Under the pieces are notes generated by a model, which worked only from the letters and a program-made list of their open reading frames with translations, was not told where the DNA came from and made no database searches. This document shows, piece by piece, positions 45,858 through 57,800 of a DNA stretch of 64,000 bases. The number at the start of each line of letters is the position of its first letter. Positions within the stretch are counted from its first letter, which is position 1. Source of the stretch: Phoebastria nigripes (lineage: Eukaryota; Chordata; Aves; Procellariiformes; Diomedeidae); NCBI GenBank assembly GCA_035582835.1, contig JAYKAV010000432.1, positions 35,807-99,806 on the forward strand, in the 5' to 3' direction. Both the position numbers and the translations under genes were made by a program.

Positions 45858-48534
45858 CTTTTCAAAACAAGCAAAGTGAAAACAATCACCCCTCTAACTG
45901 CTGAAGTCTCTCCTTGCTGTGGTCTTAGAGTGTATTCCTGCTTGCCAACTAAATAGACAGTCTCCTCTTACATTAACTTTAGTCATTCCTTGTGAGTTAA
46001 ATGCAAATTTGAGCTGTGCGTGCGTTGGCATTGCATGTTGCATGTTTGTGCAAATACATTCAAGGACTGCATCTCCTTTAATTTCCAGAAAGAGACTGTG
46101 TTGCACAAAGGGGAATAACATGCATTTTCTACTGCTAANTTATTATTTGCAGCCAATGACTTCTTCTATTTGATTATTTGATTAAATTATCTTGTTTGTG
46201 ACAATAACAAAGTACATCTTGATTAGTATATATTAGGGATGAATGATTTAAAAGTTAGATAAAAGTTACCTTTTTGCCAATCATCATTTTGAAGACATGA
46301 TCACCTATGGAGATAAGGAAAACAAGATTTGGAGGGACAAGCAGTATTTTTATTCAGCCTAGTGAGACTATGGCTCCAAAAGAGCCANTGAACCAACTGA
46401 ACAATACACAGTCATTAAAAATGGGAGTTCTTGTTCCTCTATTCCACCCTCCACATTACCATGTTAGCCTTGCACCCCTCTGAAGGCAAATGGAACTCAC
46501 GAAAACAGCAGTAAAACTCAACCTGGATAATTTTCTGCCTTTTAAAGTGTTCAATGGCTCAGAGAAGGATTATAGAAATACTACAGCTAATGAAAGGGCA
46601 CCGAACTGCAATCTGGAAGCTGGGAAAGAAAAAAATAAGTGAGGGAGAGCAGGAAGAAGAGAGGAGAATGATCCCTCCTCTCTTTGGTGAGAGAGAGAAC
46701 CTGTAGCTGGGAAAAAACACAGGCACCTGCATCACATGCATCCTTCTTAAGTTCTGGCAAGCACCTATTTATTTAACCCCTGTAATGGAGACTTAATGAT
46801 ATTTAAACAATATTAGGTTTTCAAACAAATCCACTATTGGAATAACCACATTTTTACTAGTTGCAGGCTACTAAGCAAGTCTCCCGAGAAAAATCTGTTG
46901 AATTTGAGGAGATACATCCAAGATGCATCCCCAAAATGTCATATTCTAAATCTGGAACCTCATTTGATAGGGCCAAAGTAAATGGTTCAAAATCAGTCAC
47001 ACCTTAGTGTGGGTGAATACAGCCTGAAGAACTTTAACAGTTGTTCATAGGAACATAAGCCCCCTAGCTTATTTTTCTAAAGATAACTTTATTTTTGTTG
47101 CCTCATTGGTTTATGCCAGCCTGGAAGAGCTTGCATTTGGGAAAAGCAAGGAATTATTTTAAATTGAGAACAGACCACAGCCAAGAATGTAACAACTTGT
47201 CTTGAATTACAACTTTAGGTCCTCAAAAGCAAACACCTGACACCATTATTTAAAAGGTCAAATTATACTAAAATACAATGTTATACACTTAAAGCATCCA
47301 AGACGTGTCATTCTCTTTCCTGATGAAAATGAAAAAAACCTCTAATCGAGATCTTTGTAAGAAGACGAAATTCATGAAGAGAGGGAAGGTGAAGGAGTAC
47401 CTTATATCTATTAATTCACCTCCCCAGCATATGACAGCTCTTAAAAGATACTTTGATCAAAAGAAAATATAACTGTGCCATTGAAAAGGCACATTTCTCT
47501 GTTCCTGTGATTACCATTTCTACATAATCATATAGATCTTGGTTTTTTGGTCTTTGCATATTACATGTCTAATTCCTCTTGTAATTAATTTGTAGCAATA
47601 CAATGAAGTATTATCTTTTTATGAAATGTACAAAGGTCACTAGCTGCATTTCAAAGAGTAAATTAACAAACCTTCAAAGAAACAAGTGGAGCTGTAATGA
47701 AAAGAAAAANCATTAAGTTGATGCTTGATATTCAGAGTCCTTTAAGAAATCTGACAACATGGTGATACTATCATTTTTTTGTCTCTTTTTAAAGTGACTT
47801 CTGTAGGATAAGGATCCTACAAACAANAATAGTGTGTGTATATATATAAAGATATACATATCTATATACAACTCTATACAACTCTGAATGAAACCTCGAA
47901 TCTCTGAAAACCAGTAGAAATTAATTGCAAGTGTTATAGAAGACACAGTTTCCAAAACAATCTGTAAAATTACAAAAATCACAGTGGCTGGTAATATGAT
48001 ACGGTTATACTTTTGCAGAAGTCCTAAGATGAAAGATTAAGCTGAGCATGTGTCCTTTCATGATTAAAGTTATTTCTGTGTCTCAGAGCAGAGGTGATGA
48101 GATCAAGAAGTTGATCAAATCCTTTGATTGATGACATGACACTTAGGCAAGAATGATCAACTGCATGACAGGGATTATTTTGCTGATAATTCCATAGAAG
48201 GGAATTTGGGGTCACACAGGATCACACACTCAACATGAGTCAACAAATACTTTACTGCTATGAAAAAGGCAATCAGATTGAGAACAACAATAGAAAGGTA
48301 GCTTGCAAGACACAGGAAATCAATCTTCCATTCTGTCTGGCACTGATAACACACCAGATGCTTACTGGGTCCGATTTTAGGAACCCATCTTTGAGAAAGA
48401 CACAACTCAGAGAGTTATAGAAAGCATGGATTTAGAAAAACAAAAAGACTGAGGGGGAATACATGAACAAAGGGAAAAGAAATATTCTTCATGTTCCTGT
48501 TGGACAGGGTAAGCTTTATTGAATTTAAATTGTA
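45858..48534. other. Unassigned AT-rich sequence
   Basis: No gene or interspersed repeat recognised. Short AT-rich microsatellite at about 47836-47878, including a duplicated 10-mer (TCTATACAAC near 47869-47883). Confidence 0.55.
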
Positions 48535-48758
48535 ACAAGAAAGACTCAAGTTAGACATTAGGAAAAATCTTTCAAACTATAATTATAGAAAGGCATCATA
48601 ATAATTTGCCTGAACAGGTCAGAGGTTAGAAAGAACAGGTTTAAGAGCAGGTTAGAAAAATGTTTGACAGGAATGACATAAGCACAGCAGATTCTGCCTT
48701 TGGCAGAGGATTAAACGACCTCTTGAGATACCTTCAAGCCCTATTATTCTAAGATTTA
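48535..48758 (+). mobile_element. CR1-type LINE 3' end, old
   Basis: AGACTCAAGTTAGACATTAG and GAAAAATCTTTC, then AATTTGCCTGAACAGGTC, TTTAAGAGCAGGTTAG, GACAGGAATGACATAAG and CGACCTCTTGAGAT. These follow the CR1 3' UTR order ('agactcaggttagacattaggaagaa...ttgcctagggaggt...tttaagagcaggttagacaaacacctgtcaggaatg...gatgacctcttgaggt'). The end ATTATTCTAAGATT matches a worn 'attctatgattct' tail. About 220 bp, plus orientation, more diverged than the copies at 19.3 and 61.3 kb. Confidence 0.85.
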
Positions 48759-51700
48759 TATGGCACCTAGAAAGCAAATAGAAAGTTTTCAAGATCACAT
48801 TAGACAAAACAATTTGTAAGAAACTGTGTGGACATGGAATCTTTGACAGTAAGTAAAAAAAAGGCAGAAAATCCCACAGAAATATAAGGTGGTTACATCA
48901 ACAATTACTTGATCATGCTTTCTGTGATGATAATATGAGTGACACTGTATTACTATAACAGACTTTGAGCAGGAGAAATACAACATTAACATGTGGAATG
49001 AAAAATTAGTTAAACAGTCACAAAAAGTGAGGTACCTTGGAAGCAATGCTTACTAGAATTGCTACCCCCAACTACAGCTCTTACACCATATGAAAAAGTT
49101 AGACCTTTTTGGTAAATCATATTTTGTTGAAACTTCAAAAATAAAGTTACAAGATTGAAGCAGACTTTGAACTCTGTCTTGTAGAGAAGGAGAGAGAGAG
49201 AGTAAGGAAGTGAACACAGCTTAANGAATCTGGTTTAAGGGAAGACAGACCAAAGACAAGGGAAAAAAGAAATGCACATACTTGGGCACAGCCACTGTAT
49301 AGAAAACATGGTTTTCTGTTTTGCATTGTAACAGTGAATTGTTTTACAATTCTCTCTTGAGATAAAAGTTCCATGGGGAGTTGTGGAGAATGTAGTCTAA
49401 TTTATTTTAATGATCAGAGCAGTCAATTAAGTGCCTACACTTACAAGAGAAGGACTTTTTATGTCTGGTCATTTTCTTAATAAAGATTTCTCTAAACATT
49501 GGATGACTGCATTTGGGAAATGTGAGTAGCCATTATTCTCTCAATGACTAGGAAATTCAATACAGGTATTGTTATCATATGTCCTTCAAAATGAGACTCT
49601 TTTAGGATCGTATGATTTTTACAAAATCCCAGTGTTTTGTCCCAGATTTTGTAAACTAGATAGTCTAATTGTGTTCTTCTTAAGTAGCTGCTAGCTATAG
49701 TCTGTTGAAACAGGAAAATCTATTTCTGAAGAGAGAAAAACAAAACAAAATGCAAATGTTAGTTTTCATCCAAAATGCCTGGAATTGATCAATTTTTAAA
49801 GATTTGTTCATGTTTTTCTCCAAGTTTTAATTGAAAGATATCTTTGAGAATGGGAATGTCTTTTAAATGGTGTTCAATACAATGTTGACGAAAATATAAA
49901 AAGTATAGCATCTTTTGAGAAAATAATGAAAAATGGCACTGTGGAGAATTTGATATTGAATTTGTAAAACTGAGAGAGCACTACATGTGTATGTTGTGCT
50001 TTAAGGGCCAGATACTTAAAGATTAATTTCATATCAATAAGATGCTGGCACTGTATTGACAGGCAGTTGACCTATCACCTACCATGGCAACTGAACAGAT
50101 TCACCCAAATAAACTAGACACTCCTTACAGTATATCTCTTGCAGGCATATGAGCTGCAGGATTTAAAGCAGGCGATCAAAAAAACCCTGTGAGCCCTCAA
50201 CAGCAACAGACTTCACCAGCATTAAACAACTAAGAGCAGCTTTCAGCTGGCAGAAATCACATCTAGTCAAAACTATTTTTAGAAATTCTAAATATTACTG
50301 ATTGAGAGTTTACAATTTACAGACTCTCTTTTGGGCATTTTCAAGACTATGCAGTTGCTTTCCTGAACACTTCTTCCATTAGCTCCTGAATCTTGTTACT
50401 GTGCTGCTGTAAGAGGAACTTGTGCTTTAGTACAGCAGAGCAGATCCGTCTGCCTCATCAGTCTCAGAAAACAGATGCTGACAGGTAGGTGTTACAGAGC
50501 AGTCTTCCCTTCATCCTCTCTCCTATGCCACTTGCTCTCCCCCTTTTTTTGGTGATGCCTTGTCATATCATGTCATATTCTTCCCCCTGTAGCTCTCAAC
50601 ATAANGTGTGCATCTGTCTTTGATGTTTCCCTGCTCTTTTTTTTTATCTTGTTCCTATTAATGTACCCCACTATTTGTATATATTTCATCTGTATCTTCT
50701 TAGTGTGAGTAAAATTAGTAGATGGATACATAAGTAAATGTTAGTGAAAAATAGACTAGAATTAGCAAGATATGTTTCAGTTCTCTTATTACCTGCTTTT
50801 GTGTTTCTTCATAAAACTACCCTGCTTTTTGTCTTTCTATTATGTATTGTCCAATCCCTTAGCGTGTTATGATGCCAGTATAATACAATATGTTACATCA
50901 GAAATATAGAAACCAAATGCAAGATTTAACTAGGATTAACAAATTGATGTCAAATCACTCACAACTGCAAATGCCAAAAGTTAAGACTAACCTATAAATA
51001 CTTATTCATGCATTTAAACTAATGATAAAACCAAATACCTTTTAAATTATATGATCATTTGCAATTTGGGTATCTACCTCATTCAGAGAATAGACAGCCA
51101 TCCAATAAACCATTTTATCTTTCTCAAGCATTTATTATCTGTCCCCTGATTCAAACTGGTTGGAATAGACAACTTGTGCCTGAATAATTTACAATTGTCA
51201 TAAGTTACAAGGAAATGAAACTAAAGCAATTAGAGGCAATTAACTGTAATGCTATGTTGTCTATCTATAATTAAAAACTCGTCTTAACAGTAACACAGAT
51301 GTGAATCTGTACAACAGATTCTCACCATGTTTCTCTTCTGTAACAGTCCCCCTCACAATGAAAACAGAAACACGTGGGAAATTAACTGACTTAGGCTGCA
51401 GAACTGAATATTCCTCTTTTCTGAATGTTGAAAAAAACTTTCCTTTGCTCACCTCCTTGGTCTCTATTGCAGAATACATTGCTCCAATGACAGGGGTGTT
51501 GTTCTGTCAAATTAAAGAGATCTATATATTTCTGTGCAAAAAAAAAATTGTGATAGCTCATGTTAAGACTAAATCTCAAACTACATATCCGAATGCCTTG
51601 GGTCAGTATGGAAAAGGCTGTGAGGTCTACAGTTCTTTTAGTATCGTATCAAGTCCAAATAACTTGGTAATTTTCAGTTGACATAAATATATAAATGTGG

Positions 51701-54670
51701 ATTTTTTCACTAAAATATACAATATGGAAAAGCTATTTACTTCTGGAAGGTAGCAGTCCAACAGTTTTTAAAATATTTTAAATATATAACATAATTAAGA
51801 TATTTAACATAAAGAATAATTCTTTATTCTAAATTTCATGAAAACATTCTTCTTATATACACTAAATAGTAAGTGACATAGGAGCAATAATAATTTTAAA
51901 CCTAAACATGCCTATTACAAATGCACTCAGCCTCCATAAAAGAAAAATTATTCTTTGGAAAATGGATTTTACTCATTAGTGAAATTTCACTCATTAAAAT
52001 TTACTCTGCAAAGCAATGATAGATCAGCAAGTTGATTTTTCTTAATGAGACATTTAACTGAACTAAAATATTGCAGAGCAACACCATTACATACTGCACC
52101 GTCGAAGTAGGAAGGAATTTAATTTTTTTAAACATAATACAATGATTCAAATATTTTTTTTTTATTTCAGCATTCNTTATAAGCAACATTTTTCAACTAT
52201 AGTAACAGTAATCATCTAATTCATTTTTAATTGGTCAGATTCTGGGTTGTCATACAATTTTAACTCCCTGAAGTCAATGGGATGCTCAGGGTATTACTAT
52301 GCAGAAATGAATTTGTTGCGTATTTGGTCATAATTATTATAGTTGTTTACATGCAACTGTACTAATAATAAATAAAAATATAGAAAGATGACTGCTTCCA
52401 TTGCCATTTAAATATGTTCATGCAAAATTTAAATTTTTTAATGAAAAAGTTAACAGAACAGAAATTCATGGTAGTAATTTTGTCAAGTATCTTGGACATT
52501 GCTGAAGAATGTATTTTATTCCATATGCACAAAGGAAACAAGAACAGCAACTAGTTATGGTAGCACTGATGATGTACTTCCTAGTATAAATCAGGCAAAC
52601 TCTCGCCTTAAGGACCTTATTCTGTGGCCTCACTTCTGTAGCTTACTCTGTGCTGGCAGACCAACTTGAAATGTCAAAGAAATTAAAGTTACAAAAGAAA
52701 CACAGATAACCAAAGAGTATTTACATAAGACCACATTCTTTAACAAAAGCCAACTATTGTATCAAATAAGGTACAAAAGGCAGTATTCCAAAAGATATGA
52801 AAGGGGGCTGAGCTATGTTCAGGGACACAAAGAACAAGGGGAGCACAGTAAAAGCCAAGAGGAAATAGGAAAAGTAACTCACTAAATGGAACAAAGATTT
52901 GCAAAAGAGAGCTTTTGTTTCAGTCTGGACTGAAAATCATAATGGAAAATAGATTCTAATAATGGTAGCAAATGAGGAAACGAGTAACGAGAAAGCCTTG
53001 GGAAGGACAGTACATTAAAGACTATTTAGACAACTTAAATGTGTTAAAAATAGCAGACCCAATACATTCAGCCTATTGTGCTAAAAAGGATCAGCATCTG
53101 CAGTATCCAAATGTTTAGCAGTTACATGAAGTATCAGAAGAGTAAACAGTAAATGAAGGTATGTACTGCTGGGAAAAAAGCAAAACCAATTTAGGAATAG
53201 TGGATTTGCTTCCTATGCCTTGGAAATTGCTGGAATAATTAAACCTTTTTAAGATTAACCTAGAACAAAAGTGAAAATATTAAGTGAAATTGGTTTATAT
53301 CATACAGATTATGCAAAACTAACTCGATTTCTTTCTCAAGAAAATTTTTAGAAAAATAAACTTAGAAAGGCTTAGAGTTTGACTTTGGTGATGCACGTAA
53401 GACAATCTTCCCCATGGAATTGCATAAGGTCAGAATCAGAATCACCTGGCATATTGATGTCATGTCATAGATCTGTTACAGAAATATGCATGTAAAAAAG
53501 GATTATCTGAACACATAGTAGGCTAACATACACACATATTATTGAGTAAACATTTGGTTTCTAGCTAAAAATCAGAAGTTCGTGAAGCTCCTGTTGCACA
53601 GCTTTGTGCCCACTAACAGAGATTACTCTTTGCTAGCAGACTGTTTGGTTCTTTCCAAGCAAAAGGTATGCACACTACACAAGCTAAATTCCTGTATGAT
53701 TCCAAGCTGAAAGTGATCACAGCTTCTTAGAAGAAAATAAAGACCAATGCTGAGGAAAGGGCTGAAAAGAAACAAAGAAACTTCTATAAGTAAGCATACT
53801 CCTGTCAATCATAATTGACAGATATATGGGTCATTTAACATGTACATTTTTTATCACTAACACATATCCAAAAGAATTTGAGTCAAAATGCTGGTTGGAT
53901 CCCACTACCAACTTACACCAGATCTGACTGTCTATTTTTATAAAACGTACAGTACAGGTGCTATCTTTTTAGTATATAACATACTCTTTTGAGCATTTTT
54001 TAAATCTCTACAATGACAATATATTAAGCTTGGGCAAAGTGAAGAAGCTTAGGCACCTCAAGTGGGATGAGGGTTGAAATTTGTGCATTTTAGTACAAAA
54101 CTAGAGTAGTTAAAATGTCCTCAGAGATGCCGTGTATACACAAAAGTGCCCAAATTCTGTGCAAATCTCTGGTGTGCATTTATTTATACATACCTAGAAC
54201 AGACCCTCTCATGAAGACCTCAGCACTTAATTTATGACCTATCCTGACTAACTGCAGAATTTAGGTTGTTCTTTAAAGATTTGAAACCAGTGGACTGGTC
54301 ACAACAGAGAATATGAAAAAATCTGATGGTGAGTCTTAAGGTGTGTCACAAAGGGGATAAACAGTGCTTCCACCTGTCCACCCCCACACTCCTTCCTCAC
54401 ATCATCTACATGTGTACTAATCAAGATGTGATAATCCTGATGTTTAACTTAGAGCCTAAAAGTTAAATCTCAAATACGCTTTTCCCTAGCCCTGCCCCTG
54501 CCATCAAAGCTATCTACAGGTTGGCGAGTGGAATGATGGATGGGGCCAGAAAGTGAAGACAGACACAGGAGGAAACATGATGCTGTAGGTTAGGAGTTAG
54601 CATTGACTTCTGCAGAAGGGAGGAAGGAAAACCTGAAATTCAGGATCTGCATTGTAGGTTGTTAAGTCCT
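48759..54670. other. Unassigned AT-rich sequence
   Basis: No exon or clear repeat. The 126-residue frame at 51301-51681 (+) has no recognisable motif. A stretch around 53.0-53.4 kb has a faintly LINE-like look but could not be assigned. Confidence 0.5.
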
Positions 54671-54820
54671 TGAAATACCTTTCATCATGTCACTGACATA
54701 ATGAAATCATATATATATATATATCATGCATATATCATCTATATCTCTCATTTATATCATATATATATGAATGATATATATATCATTCATATAATGAAAT
54801 ACCTTTCATTATGTCACTAA
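54671..54820. repeat. AT-rich microsatellite between direct repeats
   Basis: TGAAATACCTTTCATCATGT and six further bases (54671-54696) recur at 54795-54820 with 24 of 26 positions identical. Between them lies about 100 bp of ATATAT, TATATCAT and CATTTATATCAT sequence. This looks like a tandem duplication of about 124 bp in which the AT-rich part expanded, or slippage that copied the flank. Confidence 0.8.
54764..54793. repeat. Perfect 30-bp palindrome
   Basis: The two halves TATATGAATGATATA and TATATCATTCATATA are exact reverse complements with no loop. Embedded in the AT-rich repeat at 54671-54820. Able to extrude as a cruciform. Confidence 0.9.
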
Positions 54821-57800
54821 GTCCAGTTAATGATAAACAGATATTAATTTACTGCATCCATCAGTAAGAAACTGTTGCAAGTTTTTGACTGATTAGTAGC
54901 ATCAGATAACAATGTAAGTTATTTCTACTTATTTCTTTCAACTTTCACCACCTTGATTTTGACAGAACAACGCCCTTGTTCCACATTTAAATAACAAGAG
55001 TTCAATTATAATCAAAAGATAGGCCATGGAAAGTCAGTATGTGGACTAAGCCATAGTCAGCATGGGGGCAAGTCTCTACTATGAAGAAAGAAGCATTGCA
55101 TTTTGGAATAATATGTGTATTTAGAAGTTACATGCTTTGGAAAAGTGACAAAGCATCTAAGGAGGCATGACATCACAAATCCACACTGAGCAAAATGTGC
55201 TCTCTACAGGACTAGAGAAGTCCTCTCCGGATGATGTTACCTTCTCTCCCTCATGAATTATCAAGGAGTATTTCTACAGACAAACTAGGCAACCTCAGTA
55301 AAGAACAGAAGACAAAATAGTAAACAAAAGCAAGGAGAGCTCATGTGCTCTAAACACTAGTCTCAGNAGTATTATTTATTCATCTGGAACACCTAATTTT
55401 TCCTAGCAGTAAGTAGTCCAATCAGAGCAAATATCCACACCTTTCTATTCCTTTCATGTTTTCTCAGCAAGACTCCTAAAAATATTTATGTATCAGTAAA
55501 TTTAATGTTTAACTTAATATGTAGTCTGTTGTGCATCAAATGCCATCCCTGCTTACATAAAGTGGAGGAAAACAGCTGAATACTATTTGAATACTATTAC
55601 CTAAATTTATTTGAAAAAATGTTTTATGTTGAATTTTGATTTGATGAGATATTCTTAGAGGGATTTTCATTCCTTAGAATATTATTTTCCCAGGATGCGA
55701 CATTAGGTGAACCTGAATATATGGACTGGAATCTGTCAATTTTAATGTACTGAGGAGCACTTAATTCTGATCCTTCTGCTTTCCTTTTCACTATTCATGC
55801 ATTTATTCAAAGTTAGGATGATAAAGGCTGTCCTGCTGTAGTTTCTATCTATTGCTTTCTGGCTAAAAACTCATTTTTGTTATCAACTGTTATGGATTCT
55901 AGGAAAAAGCTGAGTTGGGATCTTCTGAGAGGCTGAAGCAAAAGCAGTTCTGAGACAGGAAATTAAAGAAAACCAGTGGAAGATTGGCAAGAGCTTCATA
56001 TGGTGACCTTTTTGGTAGTAAAGCCAGATCTCAAGAAAAGGTGGGGTGTTAGAATTTTGATGCTACCAAGTACTCAGGCTTTGTTCAGTAGCAGAAAAGA
56101 AAAAAAAAAAAAGACATTTACAAATGAGCATAGCTTACTGACCACAAATGGATTCTTTTGAAACATGATTTATCCTTTTCTGTGTCAGTCGTACTTTTAC
56201 ACATGGAGCTTTTTTTCTGTCTTTGCAATGGAAATGTTTTGACGCTTGTTGTATATAAACAACTAATTCCATATACATCTAAATATAACAAACCAATAAC
56301 TAGGAAATGAAAATAGAAGGTACAGTAATGTGGGAAGGAATTAGATTGCATTTGTGTGCAGGAAAGCTCAAATGGTTCAGTGAAACCTAGTAAACTTCAT
56401 TTTACATCACCACGTTTTATAATCTTTTCCTATTTTGTTAGTCTCCAGTTGTGGCAATGCATAGGGTAACAGACACTTCCAGCTGTTTCTTTTGTAGTGA
56501 ATTTTAATTTAAAGTGAGTATGAAGCATTCCTCCATACCAATTAATGCAACACAAAAACACTTGAGAAGCCTTCATTTCCCTTCTGAGGCTGTTCTTGCT
56601 CTTTCTCTGCACTTCCTGGTGTATAAATTCTGTGACACAGAATCTTGCAGTTGAAATACAGACCTGGAGTGAGTGTCCTTCTTCACCCCTCTNCTCAGCC
56701 CCTTCCTTCTCCCAAGCATTTTTGTAAGGTTACCTCATAATGTGTAATTCATATTTAAACCCCCATTCAGTCAGATTCAGTGACAAAAAATACCACCAAC
56801 CGCTGCAAGGATTTGTTTTTACTTTTGAAAAATGTGAATGTGATCATTAGCTTAGTATATAAAATAAACTGGGGGAGACAGGGGAAGGGGGAAACATCAC
56901 TGTCCTGCTGTTTGCCAGAGTGCATAATAAATGCTAAGATTCCTTTTCTTACACTTCCATGTCATGAGAAAAGACAAAAGATTAGAATTTTTGGAGGACT
57001 GTTTGTTGTTTTTTTCCCCTCTTATCTGGAAGAAGAAATTGCATGTTTGGTACCCAAATCCTAAAAAGCGGACCTTACAAAATGACCGATGTAAAGCCTA
57101 AATGGAGGCCACATGGCAAGCTTGTGATTGATCTTGCTTGCACTGGGAGTCAGGTCCCTTGTTGCTTTCGGCTTATTGCTGAAACAATATAAACATAACT
57201 TCCCATGTTAGTACTCATTCCATGACTGTACAGTCATGAATACATGTTGCCTGCTTTATTTCAGACTGGGATCTGAATGAAACTGATACAAATCAAATTG
57301 CAAGAGTTTTCTTACAATGTTCTCTTGCAAAGAGAAGTATATGCAATGTATTGCAATAGAGAGAAAAAACAGGATCTTCAAATACCATTTTTTGAAGCAG
57401 AACAGGTGTATTACTAAAGTCAAAGAGGCACAGCAAATGTGTGCTTTTGTCCTTCAGAAAAAAACCACGTAAAGAAATACTTCACAGACAAGAAAATACA
57501 TTTTTCCTGAAATTGAAATCTGTTATCTTAGGTCCTGATCCTGACTGAAATCACCAGGAGATAATCTCACTGATATCAAAGAAGCAAGCAAACTAGTGCG
57601 TAAGGGAGTTTGTACATACATTACCTTGTGTGTAATGTTCTTAAATTGCATATGAACTCTTGCTAATATATTTGCTCCTTCTATTACGTTTTTAGCCTTA
57701 AAAACAACAACTGTTTAAAACAACACAGTGAAAATAACTTCTTGATTACTTTTTTGGAGCAACTTTCACATGGCTTATCAAACTAGAATAAAACTTGTAT

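Noticed and set aside
45574..45889. Phenylalanine-rich minus-strand frames
   Set aside because: Direct consequence of the A-rich plus strand; not membrane proteins.
46980..47000. GGTTCAAAATC as a tRNA B-box
   Set aside because: No A-box at the right distance and no cloverleaf could be drawn.
51301..51681. 126-residue open frame
   Set aside because: Overlapped on the opposite strand by frames of 72 and 62 residues; composition is not protein-like and there is no motif.
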